Assembly (NCBI GenBank): GCA_001414325.1
Contig: LLKB01000001.1
Span: forward strand, 124,001-188,000
Direction: 5' to 3'
From: Butyribacter intestini
Lineage (GTDB): Bacteria; Bacillota; Clostridia; Lachnospirales; Lachnospiraceae
Length of the DNA: 64,000 nt
The notes below the pieces were generated by a model. It ran no database searches. It was not told where the DNA came from and worked only from the letters and a program-made list of their open reading frames with translations. Position 1 is the stretch's first letter, and every line of letters starts with the position of its first letter. The position numbers and the translations under genes are program-made. This document shows, one piece after another, positions 1 through 7,367 of this stretch.

Positions 1-176
1 ATGGAAATGATAAGACAAGTGAGACATATGACACTAAAGAAGCAGATGAAGTCAGGTCAAAATATGCAGATGCACAGAATGTCTCATATAATAATACAAA
101 CAATCCATATGAGATTTCAAAGATGGAAAGAGACAGCATGATATTATCCGGAATGAATTTTGATGAGTATGCATAG
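1..176 (+). CDS. 3' end of an unidentified gene (partial)
   Basis: An open frame enters from the left edge (codons starting at position 3) and stops at TAG 174-176. The 57 visible residues are hydrophilic and rich in Asn, Asp, Glu and Tyr, and end in SGMNFDEYA. No domain is recognisable and the start lies outside the window. The last codons and the stop lie inside the first unit of a 13-bp tandem repeat, so changes in repeat number would only alter sequence after the stop unless the first unit is affected. A small membrane protein gene follows on the same strand. Confidence 0.6.
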   Translation, partial: GNDKTSETYDTKEADEVRSKYADAQNVSYNNTNNPYEISKMERDSMILSGMNFDEYA

Positions 177-253
177 CAAACATGCATAGCAAATATGCAT
201 AGCAAGTATGCATAGCAAACATGCATAGCAAGTATGCATAGCAAACATGCATA
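169..253. repeat. 13-bp tandem repeat, about 6.5 copies
   Basis: Units of ATGCATAGCAAAC, with AAT or AGT variants at the end, run head to tail from 169 to 253. Each unit contains ATGCAT, a palindrome. The array starts on the stop codon of the upstream gene and ends 14 bp before the ribosome binding site of the next gene, so it forms the spacer between them. Confidence 0.9.
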
Positions 254-281
254 ATAAGTATTAAACAGGAGGAATTATCGC

Positions 282-662
282 ATGATGAAATGGTGGAGAA
301 GATTGATTTTTTCTATTATCAGTCTGGTATTGGGATATATTTCTCTTGATTATCTTTACTCCGCTTTTACGAAACTTACAAATGCATCGGGAAGTGCAGC
401 AGCATACAGTCCTAAAGGAGATGGCTTGTCACAGCTTTTAGGGGCGGTTATGTTTTTGGGATACTTTGTTGTTCTTGGATTTTATATCTGGATGATAAAG
501 AGGTGTTCACCAAAAATTGACCTTATAGAAGAAGATGCCAAAACCGGAGAGCAGAAAGTAAAGAAAAAATGGTTTGATATTATACTTCAGATAGTTATCA
601 TTATTACCGGTATGATAATAAGATGGGCATATCTTATGTTCATATATCTGCCGAAATTATAA
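282..662 (+). CDS. small membrane protein, unknown function
   Basis: The 126-residue product has three predicted membrane segments (about residues 8-28, 50-72 and 98-120) separated by a polar, charged loop (about 75-97). AGGAGG at 267-272 lies nine bases before the ATG at 282; a second ATG at 285 is also possible. No family is recognised. It follows the tandem repeat directly and ends at a strong two-way terminator shared with the convergent HD-GYP gene. Confidence 0.65.
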   Translation: MMKWWRRLIFSIISLVLGYISLDYLYSAFTKLTNASGSAAAYSPKGDGLSQLLGAVMFLGYFVVLGFYIWMIKRCSPKIDLIEEDAKTGEQKVKKKWFDIILQIVIIITGMIIRWAYLMFIYLPKL

Positions 663-665
663 AAT

Positions 666-760
666 AAAAACACCATAGAATTTAAGATTTAGAGCTGCAA
701 TTATCAGTTTTTAAAACAGAGTGTGAACAGCATTTAAATCTTGTATTCTATGGTGTTTTT
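666..760. terminator. bidirectional terminator with long interrupted stem
   Basis: A perfect 16-bp stem pairs 666-681 with 745-760. It carries A residues on the left and T residues on the right, so it can act on both strands. A second inner stem pairs TAAGATTTA with AAATCTT (683-690 with 736-742). It separates two convergent genes. Confidence 0.8.
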
Positions 761-761
761 T

Positions 762-835
762 CACTATCAGAGAAGTTTTTCTGATAGTGTTATAAACCGG
801 TAAGCAGAGCTTACCGGAAATATCTGCCTGACTAC
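762..835. repeat. family B dispersed repeat with two hairpins
   Basis: Two stems sit side by side: CACTATCAG (762-770) with CTGATAGTG (781-789), and CCGGTAAG (797-804) with CTTACCGG (810-817). The block from 783 reads TAGTGTTATAA, GCAGAGC, GGAAATATCTGCCTGACTA, which follows the pattern of the ~50-bp family B repeat found at seven further places in the window. Here it lies downstream of the HD-GYP gene. Confidence 0.55.
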
Positions 836-859
836 ATATCCTTTTGGAATTTTATACTT

Positions 860-1957
860 CTAAAGCAATGCATCAATGTGCAGATGAAAATCTTTTGAAA
901 GATCGTATGTTTTTGTGTCTGATATGACAATAGGTCTTGAAAGAAAGTTTTTATTTAACAAAACAACACGACCAACATCGCCATTTGACAATTTTACTTC
1001 TGTATTGATGTAGGCTTCAACAGTTCTTTCAATAAATTTATATAATGCTCCCGGTTCGTAGAGTTCTTTTTGCAGCTCCATATGTTCAAGGACAGGGAAC
1101 GGACAAATTCCTTTCCTATATACTCTGTTGGCGGTCATTGCATCATAAACATCTGCAATGGCGACAATACCTGAAAATAAATCGATTTCATTTCTCTTTA
1201 AACCATTTGGATAACCTTTGCCGTCATATCGTTCGTGATGCTGAAGTGCAGCAAGTTTTATTTTAGAGTTTAAATTTTTGGTTGAAAGGATTTCATAACC
1301 ATATTCAGGATGTTTTTTGATAATAGCATATTCGTTATCGGTAAGCTTTGAGGGTTTTTGGATGATTTCAGGTGGAATACGCAATTTTCCTATATCATGT
1401 AACATTCCTGCTATCATAAGCGTTTCAATATCATCATTACTTAAGTTCATCCATGTACCAATAACATTACATATAAGTGCAACATTTATAGAGTGGGCAT
1501 ATGTCAAATCATCGTATCCGCGCATACATTGCATCATTTCAAGAAGATGAAGTGGATTCCTGGATTTTTCAAGTATGCTTTCGATTTCTGAAATCATTTC
1601 ATCGACAAGACCGTCGCTGCTTTTTATTATCATATCATTTAATGTCTTTTTAAATCCTATAAGACATGAATCAAATTGTGATTGAAATTTTTTGAAATCT
1701 TCTGACTGCTCAATTCGTTCAAAGTATGTTGGTTTTTGATTGTCGTTATCATTATTGTTGGTGTTTTCAGTTTTTTCGGGTGAATCATTAACAAGTATAT
1801 ATACTGTTTTAATGGCATAGTGTTTTAGTTTGCTAATTATATCCGGTGTAAGTTCAGTGTTTTCCTGAATGATGAGCCGACCGTTATATGTATAAACGGA
1901 TTCTGCAACAATCATTCCGGGACGCAAATTAGCTGTAAATAGTTTTTTTGTTTTCAT
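860..1957 (-). CDS. HD-GYP domain c-di-GMP phosphodiesterase
   Basis: The 365-residue protein has an N-terminal region of about 60 residues typical of HD-GYP proteins (LRPGMIVAESVY), a polar linker, and a C-terminal HD-GYP domain. The metal-binding HD pair is in HDIGK (about residue 187) and the second signature is HHERYDGKGYP (about residue 240). Known members hydrolyse c-di-GMP. The start is set at the ATG at 1957 because the AGGAGGGAG site precedes it; a longer frame from 1993 would place that site inside the gene. A promoter is visible upstream. It has no receiver or sensor domain, so its input signal is unclear. Confidence 0.88.
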   Translation of the reverse strand: MKTKKLFTANLRPGMIVAESVYTYNGRLIIQENTELTPDIISKLKHYAIKTVYILVNDSPEKTENTNNNDNDNQKPTYFERIEQSEDFKKFQSQFDSCLIGFKKTLNDMIIKSSDGLVDEMISEIESILEKSRNPLHLLEMMQCMRGYDDLTYAHSINVALICNVIGTWMNLSNDDIETLMIAGMLHDIGKLRIPPEIIQKPSKLTDNEYAIIKKHPEYGYEILSTKNLNSKIKLAALQHHERYDGKGYPNGLKRNEIDLFSGIVAIADVYDAMTANRVYRKGICPFPVLEHMELQKELYEPGALYKFIERTVEAYINTEVKLSNGDVGRVVLLNKNFLSRPIVISDTKTYDLSKDFHLHIDALL

Positions 1958-2001
1958 TATTATCATCTCCCTCCTATTTTCAGATAAAGACATCCATATA
2001 T

Positions 2002-2031
2002 ATTATAACATTGTAGTGTATGGTAAAACAA
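2002..2031 (-). promoter_or_regulatory. promoter of the HD-GYP gene
   Basis: On the minus strand TTGTTT (2031-2026) and TATAAT (2007-2002) are 18 bp apart, about 45 bp upstream of the start codon. Confidence 0.6.
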
Positions 2032-2079
2032 GTATATAGGGGTATCAAAAACATTAAATTTATATTTAAAAAGTTTGGC

Positions 2080-2167
2080 GTAACAGTTCAGCACCAAAAA
2101 ACAAGTCAATAATACATTGAGCAAGCTCATGTATTATTGACTCATCTTTTTTGGGCTGAACTGTTAC
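2080..2167. repeat. family A palindromic repeat element, short form
   Basis: The ends are perfect 13-bp inverted repeats, GTAACAGTTCAGC (2080-2092) and GCTGAACTGTTAC (2155-2167). Inside is a further perfect 14-bp stem, AGTCAATAATACAT with ATGTATTATTGACT, around a TGAGC/GCTCA tip. The whole 88 bp can fold into one long hairpin. Related copies lie at 12139-12230, 37805-38065 and, as a half element, near 63345-63408. Confidence 0.8.
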
Positions 2168-2196
2168 AGTTTGGCTGAAAAAATAATAAAAAAGTG

Positions 2197-2225
2197 TTGA
2201 CAAATGTAAAAAAAGCTGGTAGTAT
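2197..2225 (+). promoter_or_regulatory. promoter of tRNA-Leu
   Basis: TTGACA (2197-2202) and TAGTAT (2220-2225) are 17 bp apart, about 45 bp before the tRNA. Confidence 0.7.
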
Positions 2226-2272
2226 ATATCTTGTTCGTGACAAACGATACTTAAGTTTGTTAAGGGTTAAAT

Positions 2273-2356
2273 GCGGAAGTGCTGGAATTGGCAGACAGGC
2301 TAGACTAAGGATCTAGTGTTGGCAACGACGTGAGGGTTCAAGTCCCTTCTTCCGCA
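2273..2356 (+). tRNA. tRNA-Leu (anticodon AAG)
   Basis: A class II tRNA of 84 bases. The acceptor stem GCGGAAG pairs with CTTCCGC, the anticodon stem CTAGA with TCTAG around the loop CTAAGGA, and there is a long variable arm and a TTCAAGT T-loop. Position 34-36 of the loop reads AAG, so it decodes CUU, and CUN if A34 is deaminated to inosine. The discriminator is A, as expected for leucine. CCA is not encoded. A consensus promoter precedes it and a terminator follows. Confidence 0.95.
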
Positions 2357-2370
2357 TTGGATATGTTCGG

Positions 2371-2399
2371 AAGTCTGATGTTGTATCAGGCTTTTTTTG
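2371..2399 (+). terminator. terminator of tRNA-Leu
   Basis: AGTCTGAT (2372-2379) pairs with ATCAGGCT (2385-2392, one G-U pair) and is followed by a run of T. Confidence 0.8.
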
Positions 2400-2636
2400 T
2401 GTATAAATTGATTTATACCAGTTCTAAAAAAATCTGATAAAAAGCGATACATATTTTGTGGATTATACTAATGTATTTGGAAATCTTTAATCAGGAATTA
2501 AAATCATTTATTTATATAAATATATAAAAATCAAAATCGGTCATAATCATTCATTGTTGAAATCAATTATTATGTATAAAACACTTGAAATAGTGGATAA
2601 TAAACATGGGATATTTTACTCTTGTGTAATTGTTAT

Positions 2637-2650
2637 GGAAAGCGTTTTAT
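2637..2650 (+). promoter_or_regulatory. possible cre (CcpA) site upstream of the fru operon
   Basis: GGAAAGCGTTTTAT resembles the CcpA box TGAAAGCGTTTTCA (11 of 14 positions). It is about 65 bp upstream of the fruK promoter, in a 520-bp gene-free, AT-rich stretch (2400-2921) that also holds that promoter and a direct repeat. Confidence 0.3.
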
Positions 2651-2715
2651 AAAAACAATAATATTTTTGTGTATATTGCACAAAAAAATAGGTTATATTT
2701 TGTGGATTAGTTTGA

Positions 2716-2744
2716 TTGATTTTGAGCGAATATGATTATATAAT
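2716..2744 (+). promoter_or_regulatory. promoter of the fruK operon
   Basis: TTGATT (2716-2721) and TATAAT (2739-2744) have 17 bp spacing. Transcription would start near 2751, giving a leader of about 170 bases. Confidence 0.6.
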
Positions 2745-2842
2745 ATGTTCAACAAATCAAAAACAGCCGTAAACGATTAAAGATGAACATTTGTTATTAT
2801 TCAAACTAATTCGCATAGCTGAATTGTTTTTGCGTATATTAG

Positions 2843-2873
2843 ATTTGTTTGAAAAATAAATCTTTTGTTTGAA
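2843..2873 (+). promoter_or_regulatory. direct repeat, possible DeoR-type operator
   Basis: TTTGTTTGAA occurs twice (2844-2853 and 2864-2873) exactly 20 bp apart, two helical turns, between the fruK promoter and the gene. DeoR-family regulators often bind such direct repeats, and a DeoR gene closes this locus. The link is inferred. Confidence 0.35.
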
Positions 2874-2921
2874 TAGTAAGCAAATTTTTAACTTAAAAAT
2901 TTATGGCGGAAAGGATAGCAT

Positions 2922-3845
2922 ATGATTTATACGGTTACATTAAATCCATCATTGGATTATATCGTTGCAGTTGATGATTTTAAACTCGGATATACGAACC
3001 GTACATCAAGTGAGCTGATGCTTCCGGGAGGAAAAGGCACGAATGTTTCAATCGTTTTAAAAAATCTCGGTATTGATAGTACAGCACTTGGATTTGTAGC
3101 AGGTTTTACCGGAGATGAGATTGTCAGAGAACTTGAGGAAACAGGTATAAATACAGACTTTATAAAAATGAAAGATGGAATATCAAGAATAAACTTGAAA
3201 CTTTCATCTATTGACGGAACGGAGATTAATGGACAGGGACCTGATATTCCAAAAGAGCAGTTAGATAAACTTATGGAAAGATTGATGTTGCTCGGTGAGG
3301 GAGATATTCTTGTACTTGCAGGAAGTATTCCGGTTACAATGCCTTCAGATATTTATGAGCAGATAATGAAAAAACTTCAGGACAAAGATGTTACGATTAT
3401 AGTGGATGCGACAAAAGATCTTCTTTTAAATGTTTTGAAGTACCATCCGTTTTTGATAAAGCCAAATCATCATGAGCTTGGAGAGATATTTGGTGTTGAG
3501 TTATCAGAATGGGAAGATGTGGTTCCATATGCAAAGAAGCTGCAGGAGATGGGAGCAGTAAATGTTCTTGTTTCTATGGGAGGAAAAGGCGGAGTTCTCT
3601 TGAGCGAGGACGGAAAAGTAGTTGCTACCAAAGCGACGGTGAGCGTAGTTAAAAATTCAGTCGGAGCAGGTGATTCATCAGTTGCCGGATTTATAGCAGG
3701 ATGGCTGCAAAAGAAAGATTTTGATTATGCGTTCAGCATGGCTATGGCAACAGGCGGTGCAAGTGCAGCATCGGATTATCTTGCTACAAAGCAGGAAGTT
3801 GAGGAGTCGCTTAAGAGAGTAGATTTAAAGCATATTGCCAAGTAA
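2922..3845 (+). CDS. fruK: 1-phosphofructokinase
   Basis: The 307-residue protein is a PfkB-family sugar kinase of normal length. It carries the substrate-site motif GGKGTNVS near residue 37 and the ATP/anion-hole motif GAGDSSVAGF near residue 247. It phosphorylates fructose-1-phosphate, made by the adjacent PTS, to fructose-1,6-bisphosphate in the cytoplasm. The start follows a GGAAAGGA site. The fructose EIIABC gene begins about 55 bp downstream, so the two are co-transcribed. Confidence 0.92.
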   Translation: MIYTVTLNPSLDYIVAVDDFKLGYTNRTSSELMLPGGKGTNVSIVLKNLGIDSTALGFVAGFTGDEIVRELEETGINTDFIKMKDGISRINLKLSSIDGTEINGQGPDIPKEQLDKLMERLMLLGEGDILVLAGSIPVTMPSDIYEQIMKKLQDKDVTIIVDATKDLLLNVLKYHPFLIKPNHHELGEIFGVELSEWEDVVPYAKKLQEMGAVNVLVSMGGKGGVLLSEDGKVVATKATVSVVKNSVGAGDSSVAGFIAGWLQKKDFDYAFSMAMATGGASAASDYLATKQEVEESLKRVDLKHIAK

Positions 3846-3899
3846 ATGAACTTATAAACAATCTTAATGTTTTTACAGAAAGAAAGGATGGAGATGAGC

Positions 3900-5810
3900 A
3901 TGAGAATAACAGATTTATTAGATGCTAAGAGTATAAGCCTGAATTTGTCACCTAAGTCTAAATCTGAAGCTCTTGATATGGCAGTAGACCTTATGGTAAA
4001 GAGCGGCAAGATAAACGATAGAGAGGGTTATAGAAAACAGGTTTACTTAAGAGAAGAAGAAAGCACAACGGGTATCGGCGAAGGAATAGCAATCCCACAT
4101 GGAAAATGTGATGCGGTAGACAGACCGGGACTTGCCGCAATGGTTATAAAAGATGGTGTGGATTTTGACTCAATTGACGGAGATCAGGTTACACTTCTTT
4201 TCCTTATCGCAGCACCGAACACAGAGGATAATGTGCATCTAGATGTATTGAGCAAACTTTCAGTGCTTTTGATGGACGAAGAATTTTCAAAATCTTTACG
4301 AAATGCAAAATCAGTTGATGAGTTTATTTCAATCGTAGACAAGGCAGATGACGAAAATCCGGATATTGACGAGAGACTTAAGAGCACAAATGTTTCAAAC
4401 GAGTCAGGAAAGAAAATTCTTGCAGTTACTTCATGTCCGACGGGTATTGCACACACATATATGGCAGCAGAGGGAATTGAGAAAGCAGCAAGTGCAGCAG
4501 GAGTCAATGTAAAGATTGAGACAAGAGGTTCAGGCGGAGCGAAAAATGTTTTGACAGACAATGATATTAAAGAGGCTGACTGTATCATAGTTGCCGCAGA
4601 TGCAAAAGTTCCGATGGAGAGATTTGACGGAAAGAAAGTTATAGAATGTCAGGTATCAGACGGAATAAATAAAGCTGACAAACTTATAGAGAGAGCAGTA
4701 AACGGTGACGCACCGGTATATCATGCGGCTAACGCATCGGAGAGCCAGAGTAAAGAAACCTCAGGCGGCGGTGTAGGACATAAGATTTATACTCAGCTTA
4801 TGAACGGTGTATCGCATATGCTTCCGTTTGTAGTCGGTGGTGGTATCCTTATTGCGATAGCATTTCTTATCGACGGATTGTCAGTTGACATTTCATCACT
4901 ATCGGTTAAAGACCGTTCAAACTTTGGTACGATAACACCTGTTGCTGCAATGTTTAAGAGTATCGGCGGACTTGCATTTAACTTTATGTTACCCGTACTT
5001 GCCGGTTTTATAGCAATGGCAATCGGTGACAGACCGGCACTTGCACTTGGTTTTGTTGGTGGAATGATAGCATACAACGGAAAATCAGGCTTCCTTGGTG
5101 CTATCGTGGCAGGTTTCCTCGCAGGTTATGTAATACTTCTTCTTAGAAAGGGCTGTGAGAAACTTCCGGAAGCACTTGAAAAACTTGCACCTGTACTTAT
5201 TTATCCTGTTGTAGGAATATTGATAATGGGTCTCGCAATGAATTATGTAGTAGAGCCTGTTATGGGTGTTATAAACACAGGACTTAATACATGGCTTGGA
5301 AGCATGGGCGGTTCAAGTAAGATAGCACTCGGATTTATCTTAGGCGGAATGATGGCTATAGATATGGGAGGCCCATTCAACAAAGCAGCCTATGTATTTG
5401 GCATAAATTCTATCGCAGCCGGAAATTATGATATTATGGCGGCAGTTATGATAGGTGGTATGGCTCCACCGTGTGCTATTGCACTTGCAACAATGTTATT
5501 TAAAGATAAATTTACAAAAGAGCAGAGAGAGAGCGGTCCTACAAACTTTGTAATGGGACTTGCGTTCATAACAGAGGGTGCGATACCTTATGCGGCTGCT
5601 GATCCATTTCGTGTAATTCCATCATGTATAATAGGTTCGGGAGTTGCAGGAGCACTCAGCATGGTATTTAACTGCACATTGATGGCACCTCACGGTGGAA
5701 TTTTTGTATTTCCGGTTGTCGGAGGTTCATGGATGTATTTGCTCGCACTTGTAATAGGAACAGTTATTTCAACAGTATTACTTGGTGTACTTAAGAAAAA
5801 AGTATCATAG
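3900..5810 (+). CDS. fruA: fructose-specific PTS enzyme EIIABC
   Basis: The 636-residue protein joins three PTS parts. EIIA (about 1-145) has the phosphorylatable His in GIAIPHG (about residue 67). EIIB (about 173-270) has the phosphocysteine in VTSCPTGIAH (about 179). EIIC (from about 295) is a multi-pass membrane channel with MDMGGPFNKAAYVFG and PHGGIFVF. It imports and phosphorylates fructose to fructose-1-phosphate for FruK. The start is placed at ATG 3900 behind GGAG (3890-3893); ATG 3894 and an upstream extension are less likely. The A-B-C domain order fits clostridial fructose permeases. Confidence 0.92.
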   Translation: MRITDLLDAKSISLNLSPKSKSEALDMAVDLMVKSGKINDREGYRKQVYLREEESTTGIGEGIAIPHGKCDAVDRPGLAAMVIKDGVDFDSIDGDQVTLLFLIAAPNTEDNVHLDVLSKLSVLLMDEEFSKSLRNAKSVDEFISIVDKADDENPDIDERLKSTNVSNESGKKILAVTSCPTGIAHTYMAAEGIEKAASAAGVNVKIETRGSGGAKNVLTDNDIKEADCIIVAADAKVPMERFDGKKVIECQVSDGINKADKLIERAVNGDAPVYHAANASESQSKETSGGGVGHKIYTQLMNGVSHMLPFVVGGGILIAIAFLIDGLSVDISSLSVKDRSNFGTITPVAAMFKSIGGLAFNFMLPVLAGFIAMAIGDRPALALGFVGGMIAYNGKSGFLGAIVAGFLAGYVILLLRKGCEKLPEALEKLAPVLIYPVVGILIMGLAMNYVVEPVMGVINTGLNTWLGSMGGSSKIALGFILGGMMAIDMGGPFNKAAYVFGINSIAAGNYDIMAAVMIGGMAPPCAIALATMLFKDKFTKEQRESGPTNFVMGLAFITEGAIPYAAADPFRVIPSCIIGSGVAGALSMVFNCTLMAPHGGIFVFPVVGGSWMYLLALVIGTVISTVLLGVLKKKVS

Positions 5811-5851
5811 AGCATTAAGTCAAAGTACAGATTAATATGGTAAAAATTTTT

Positions 5852-5880
5852 TTGACCGATAAGTATAAATATGATAAAAT
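5852..5880 (+). promoter_or_regulatory. separate promoter before the HPr gene
   Basis: TTGACC (5852-5857) and TAAAAT (5875-5880) with 17 bp spacing, about 100 bp before the HPr start, suggest the HPr gene can be transcribed apart from fruKA. Confidence 0.55.
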
Positions 5881-5981
5881 AAAACTACTTAAAGGGAAGA
5901 AACAGGTTATGGATTATATGTTAAAAAAGTAATGATTCAAAATTTTAAAATTATATTTTAAATGAAAGGGGCATTTATATT

Positions 5982-6239
5982 ATGAAAGAATTTATTTACA
6001 CGGTTACAGATCCACAGGGAATACACGCGCGTCCGGCAGGAGAGCTTGTAAAGCTTGCAAAGGAATTTACCAGCAGCGTAACTATTTCAAAAGACGGAAA
6101 GTCAGGAGACTGCAAGAAAATATTTACTATTATGGGACTTGGAATTAAAGGCGGCATGGAAGTCGTACTTAAGTTTGACGGTGAAGATGAGGACGCAGCA
6201 TACGAAAAGATTTCTGCATTTATGAAAGAAAATCTGTAA
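5982..6239 (+). CDS. HPr-like phosphocarrier of the fructose locus
   Basis: The 85-residue protein has HPr length and the catalytic GIHARPAG motif with His15, so it should pass phosphate from EI to the EIIA domain of FruA. At the position of the regulatory Ser46 of Gram-positive HPr the sequence reads DCKKIFTIMGLGI, with Lys at 46. It therefore should not be a substrate of HPr kinase. This suggests a transport-only, locus-specific HPr (like the FPr idea in enteric bacteria) and that the general HPr is encoded elsewhere. A good AAAGGGG site precedes the ATG, and a terminator follows. Confidence 0.85.
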   Translation: MKEFIYTVTDPQGIHARPAGELVKLAKEFTSSVTISKDGKSGDCKKIFTIMGLGIKGGMEVVLKFDGEDEDAAYEKISAFMKENL

Positions 6240-6334
6240 TCAGTATAAGAAATTTAAGATTACGAAATTAAATGTTAAGAAAAAGATTTGATGTTTTTGG
6301 TCGCAAGTGACCGAATCAGAGACATAACAAACAG

Positions 6335-6376
6335 AAAACCCCGGGTATATCAAAATATGGTTGCCACGGGGTTTTT
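6335..6376 (+). terminator. terminator after the HPr gene
   Basis: AAAACCCCG (6335-6343) pairs with CGGGGTTTT (6367-6375), followed by T residues. It lies between HPr and the DeoR gene, so the regulator would depend on readthrough or its own promoter. Confidence 0.75.
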
Positions 6377-6406
6377 TAGGGTTAAAAGTTGAAAGCGAGG
6401 GATAAA

Positions 6407-7156
6407 ATGTTAGTAGAAAAGCGTCAGCAGATGATATTAAAAATGCTGGAGGAGAGAAAGAGCGTAACAGTAAACGAAATAAAAGACTCTCTTGGTATAT
6501 CTGAATCAACGATAAGGCGTGACCTCACAATGCTTGATAAAGAAAATAAACTTATAAAAGTGTTTGGCGGTGCTATAGCCGTAAATTCCAATTACACGGC
6601 GAAAGAACTTTCAGTGTCACAAAAGCTCAGGGTAAATGAAAAAGAGAAGAGACAGATAGCCAGAAAGGCAGCGGAACTTATAAAACCGACGGATTTTGTA
6701 TATCTTGATGCAGGTACGACAACAGGTTATATGATTGAGTATATAAGTTGTAAAGAAGCAACATTTGTTACAAATGCCGTTGCACACGCAAAAAAACTTG
6801 CCGTATCAGGATTTCATGTAATACTTGTTGGCGGAGAATTGAAAGGAACAACTGAGGCGGTAGTAGGTAATGAAGCTATTTTGTCGATACAAAATTATAA
6901 TTTCACAAAAGGATTCTTTGGAACTAACGGCATAAGTTTAAAACACGGTTTTACGACACCGGATGCAAATGAGGCTCTTGTCAAAAAAACAGCGATAAAT
7001 CAGTGCAATCAGAAATATCTTCTTGCCGATTTTGATAAATTTGACAATGTGACATCAGTGAAATTTGCAAACTTCGGAGATATGCATATTTTGACTAACA
7101 AGGCACCAGAGAAATATAAATATCTTGATGAGGGCATGATTGATGAGGTAGTGTGA
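6407..7156 (+). CDS. DeoR-family transcriptional regulator of the fructose locus
   Basis: The 249-residue protein has an N-terminal winged HTH of the DeoR type (VTVNEIKDSLGISESTIRRD, about residues 21-40) and a C-terminal sugar-phosphate sensing domain with the DAGTTT motif near residue 104. The start is ATG 6407 after GAGGGA; the reading frame can be extended to a TTG at 6389 but no site supports that. DeoR regulators next to fruKA usually repress the operon and respond to fructose-1-phosphate or a similar intermediate, which is inferred here from position. The gene lies at the end of the locus instead of the front. Confidence 0.85.
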   Translation: MLVEKRQQMILKMLEERKSVTVNEIKDSLGISESTIRRDLTMLDKENKLIKVFGGAIAVNSNYTAKELSVSQKLRVNEKEKRQIARKAAELIKPTDFVYLDAGTTTGYMIEYISCKEATFVTNAVAHAKKLAVSGFHVILVGGELKGTTEAVVGNEAILSIQNYNFTKGFFGTNGISLKHGFTTPDANEALVKKTAINQCNQKYLLADFDKFDNVTSVKFANFGDMHILTNKAPEKYKYLDEGMIDEVV

Positions 7157-7284
7157 GGAATAAGTGGTTTTTATAACGGCATAATTGCAGGAAGGTTTGT
7201 GAATGTAGGAAATGAACGACTGAACTGTTAATCTCATATTGTATTAAAAACTTGTCAGTTCACAATAATGACAAAAACCGGGAT

Positions 7285-7334
7285 TATAATGGATTATGTA
7301 CTCTCGAAATTCTTCGTTCGGAAGATTTCGAGAG
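7285..7334 (+). promoter_or_regulatory. -10 box and leader hairpin upstream of the subtilase
   Basis: TATAAT at 7285-7290 is followed by a perfect 10-bp stem, CTCTCGAAAT (7301-7310) with ATTTCGAGAG (7325-7334). No T run follows, so it is not a terminator. It would sit at or near the 5' end of the mRNA, where it could protect the message. No convincing -35 is seen. Confidence 0.35.
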
Positions 7335-7367
7335 TGCATATGGATTTCATAAAGGAGGAATCATTAT

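Noticed and set aside
52-252. Minus-strand open frame with repeated MHVCYAYLLC-like blocks
   Set aside because: It is the antisense reading of the 13-bp tandem repeat and the end of the upstream gene, and has no ribosome binding site.
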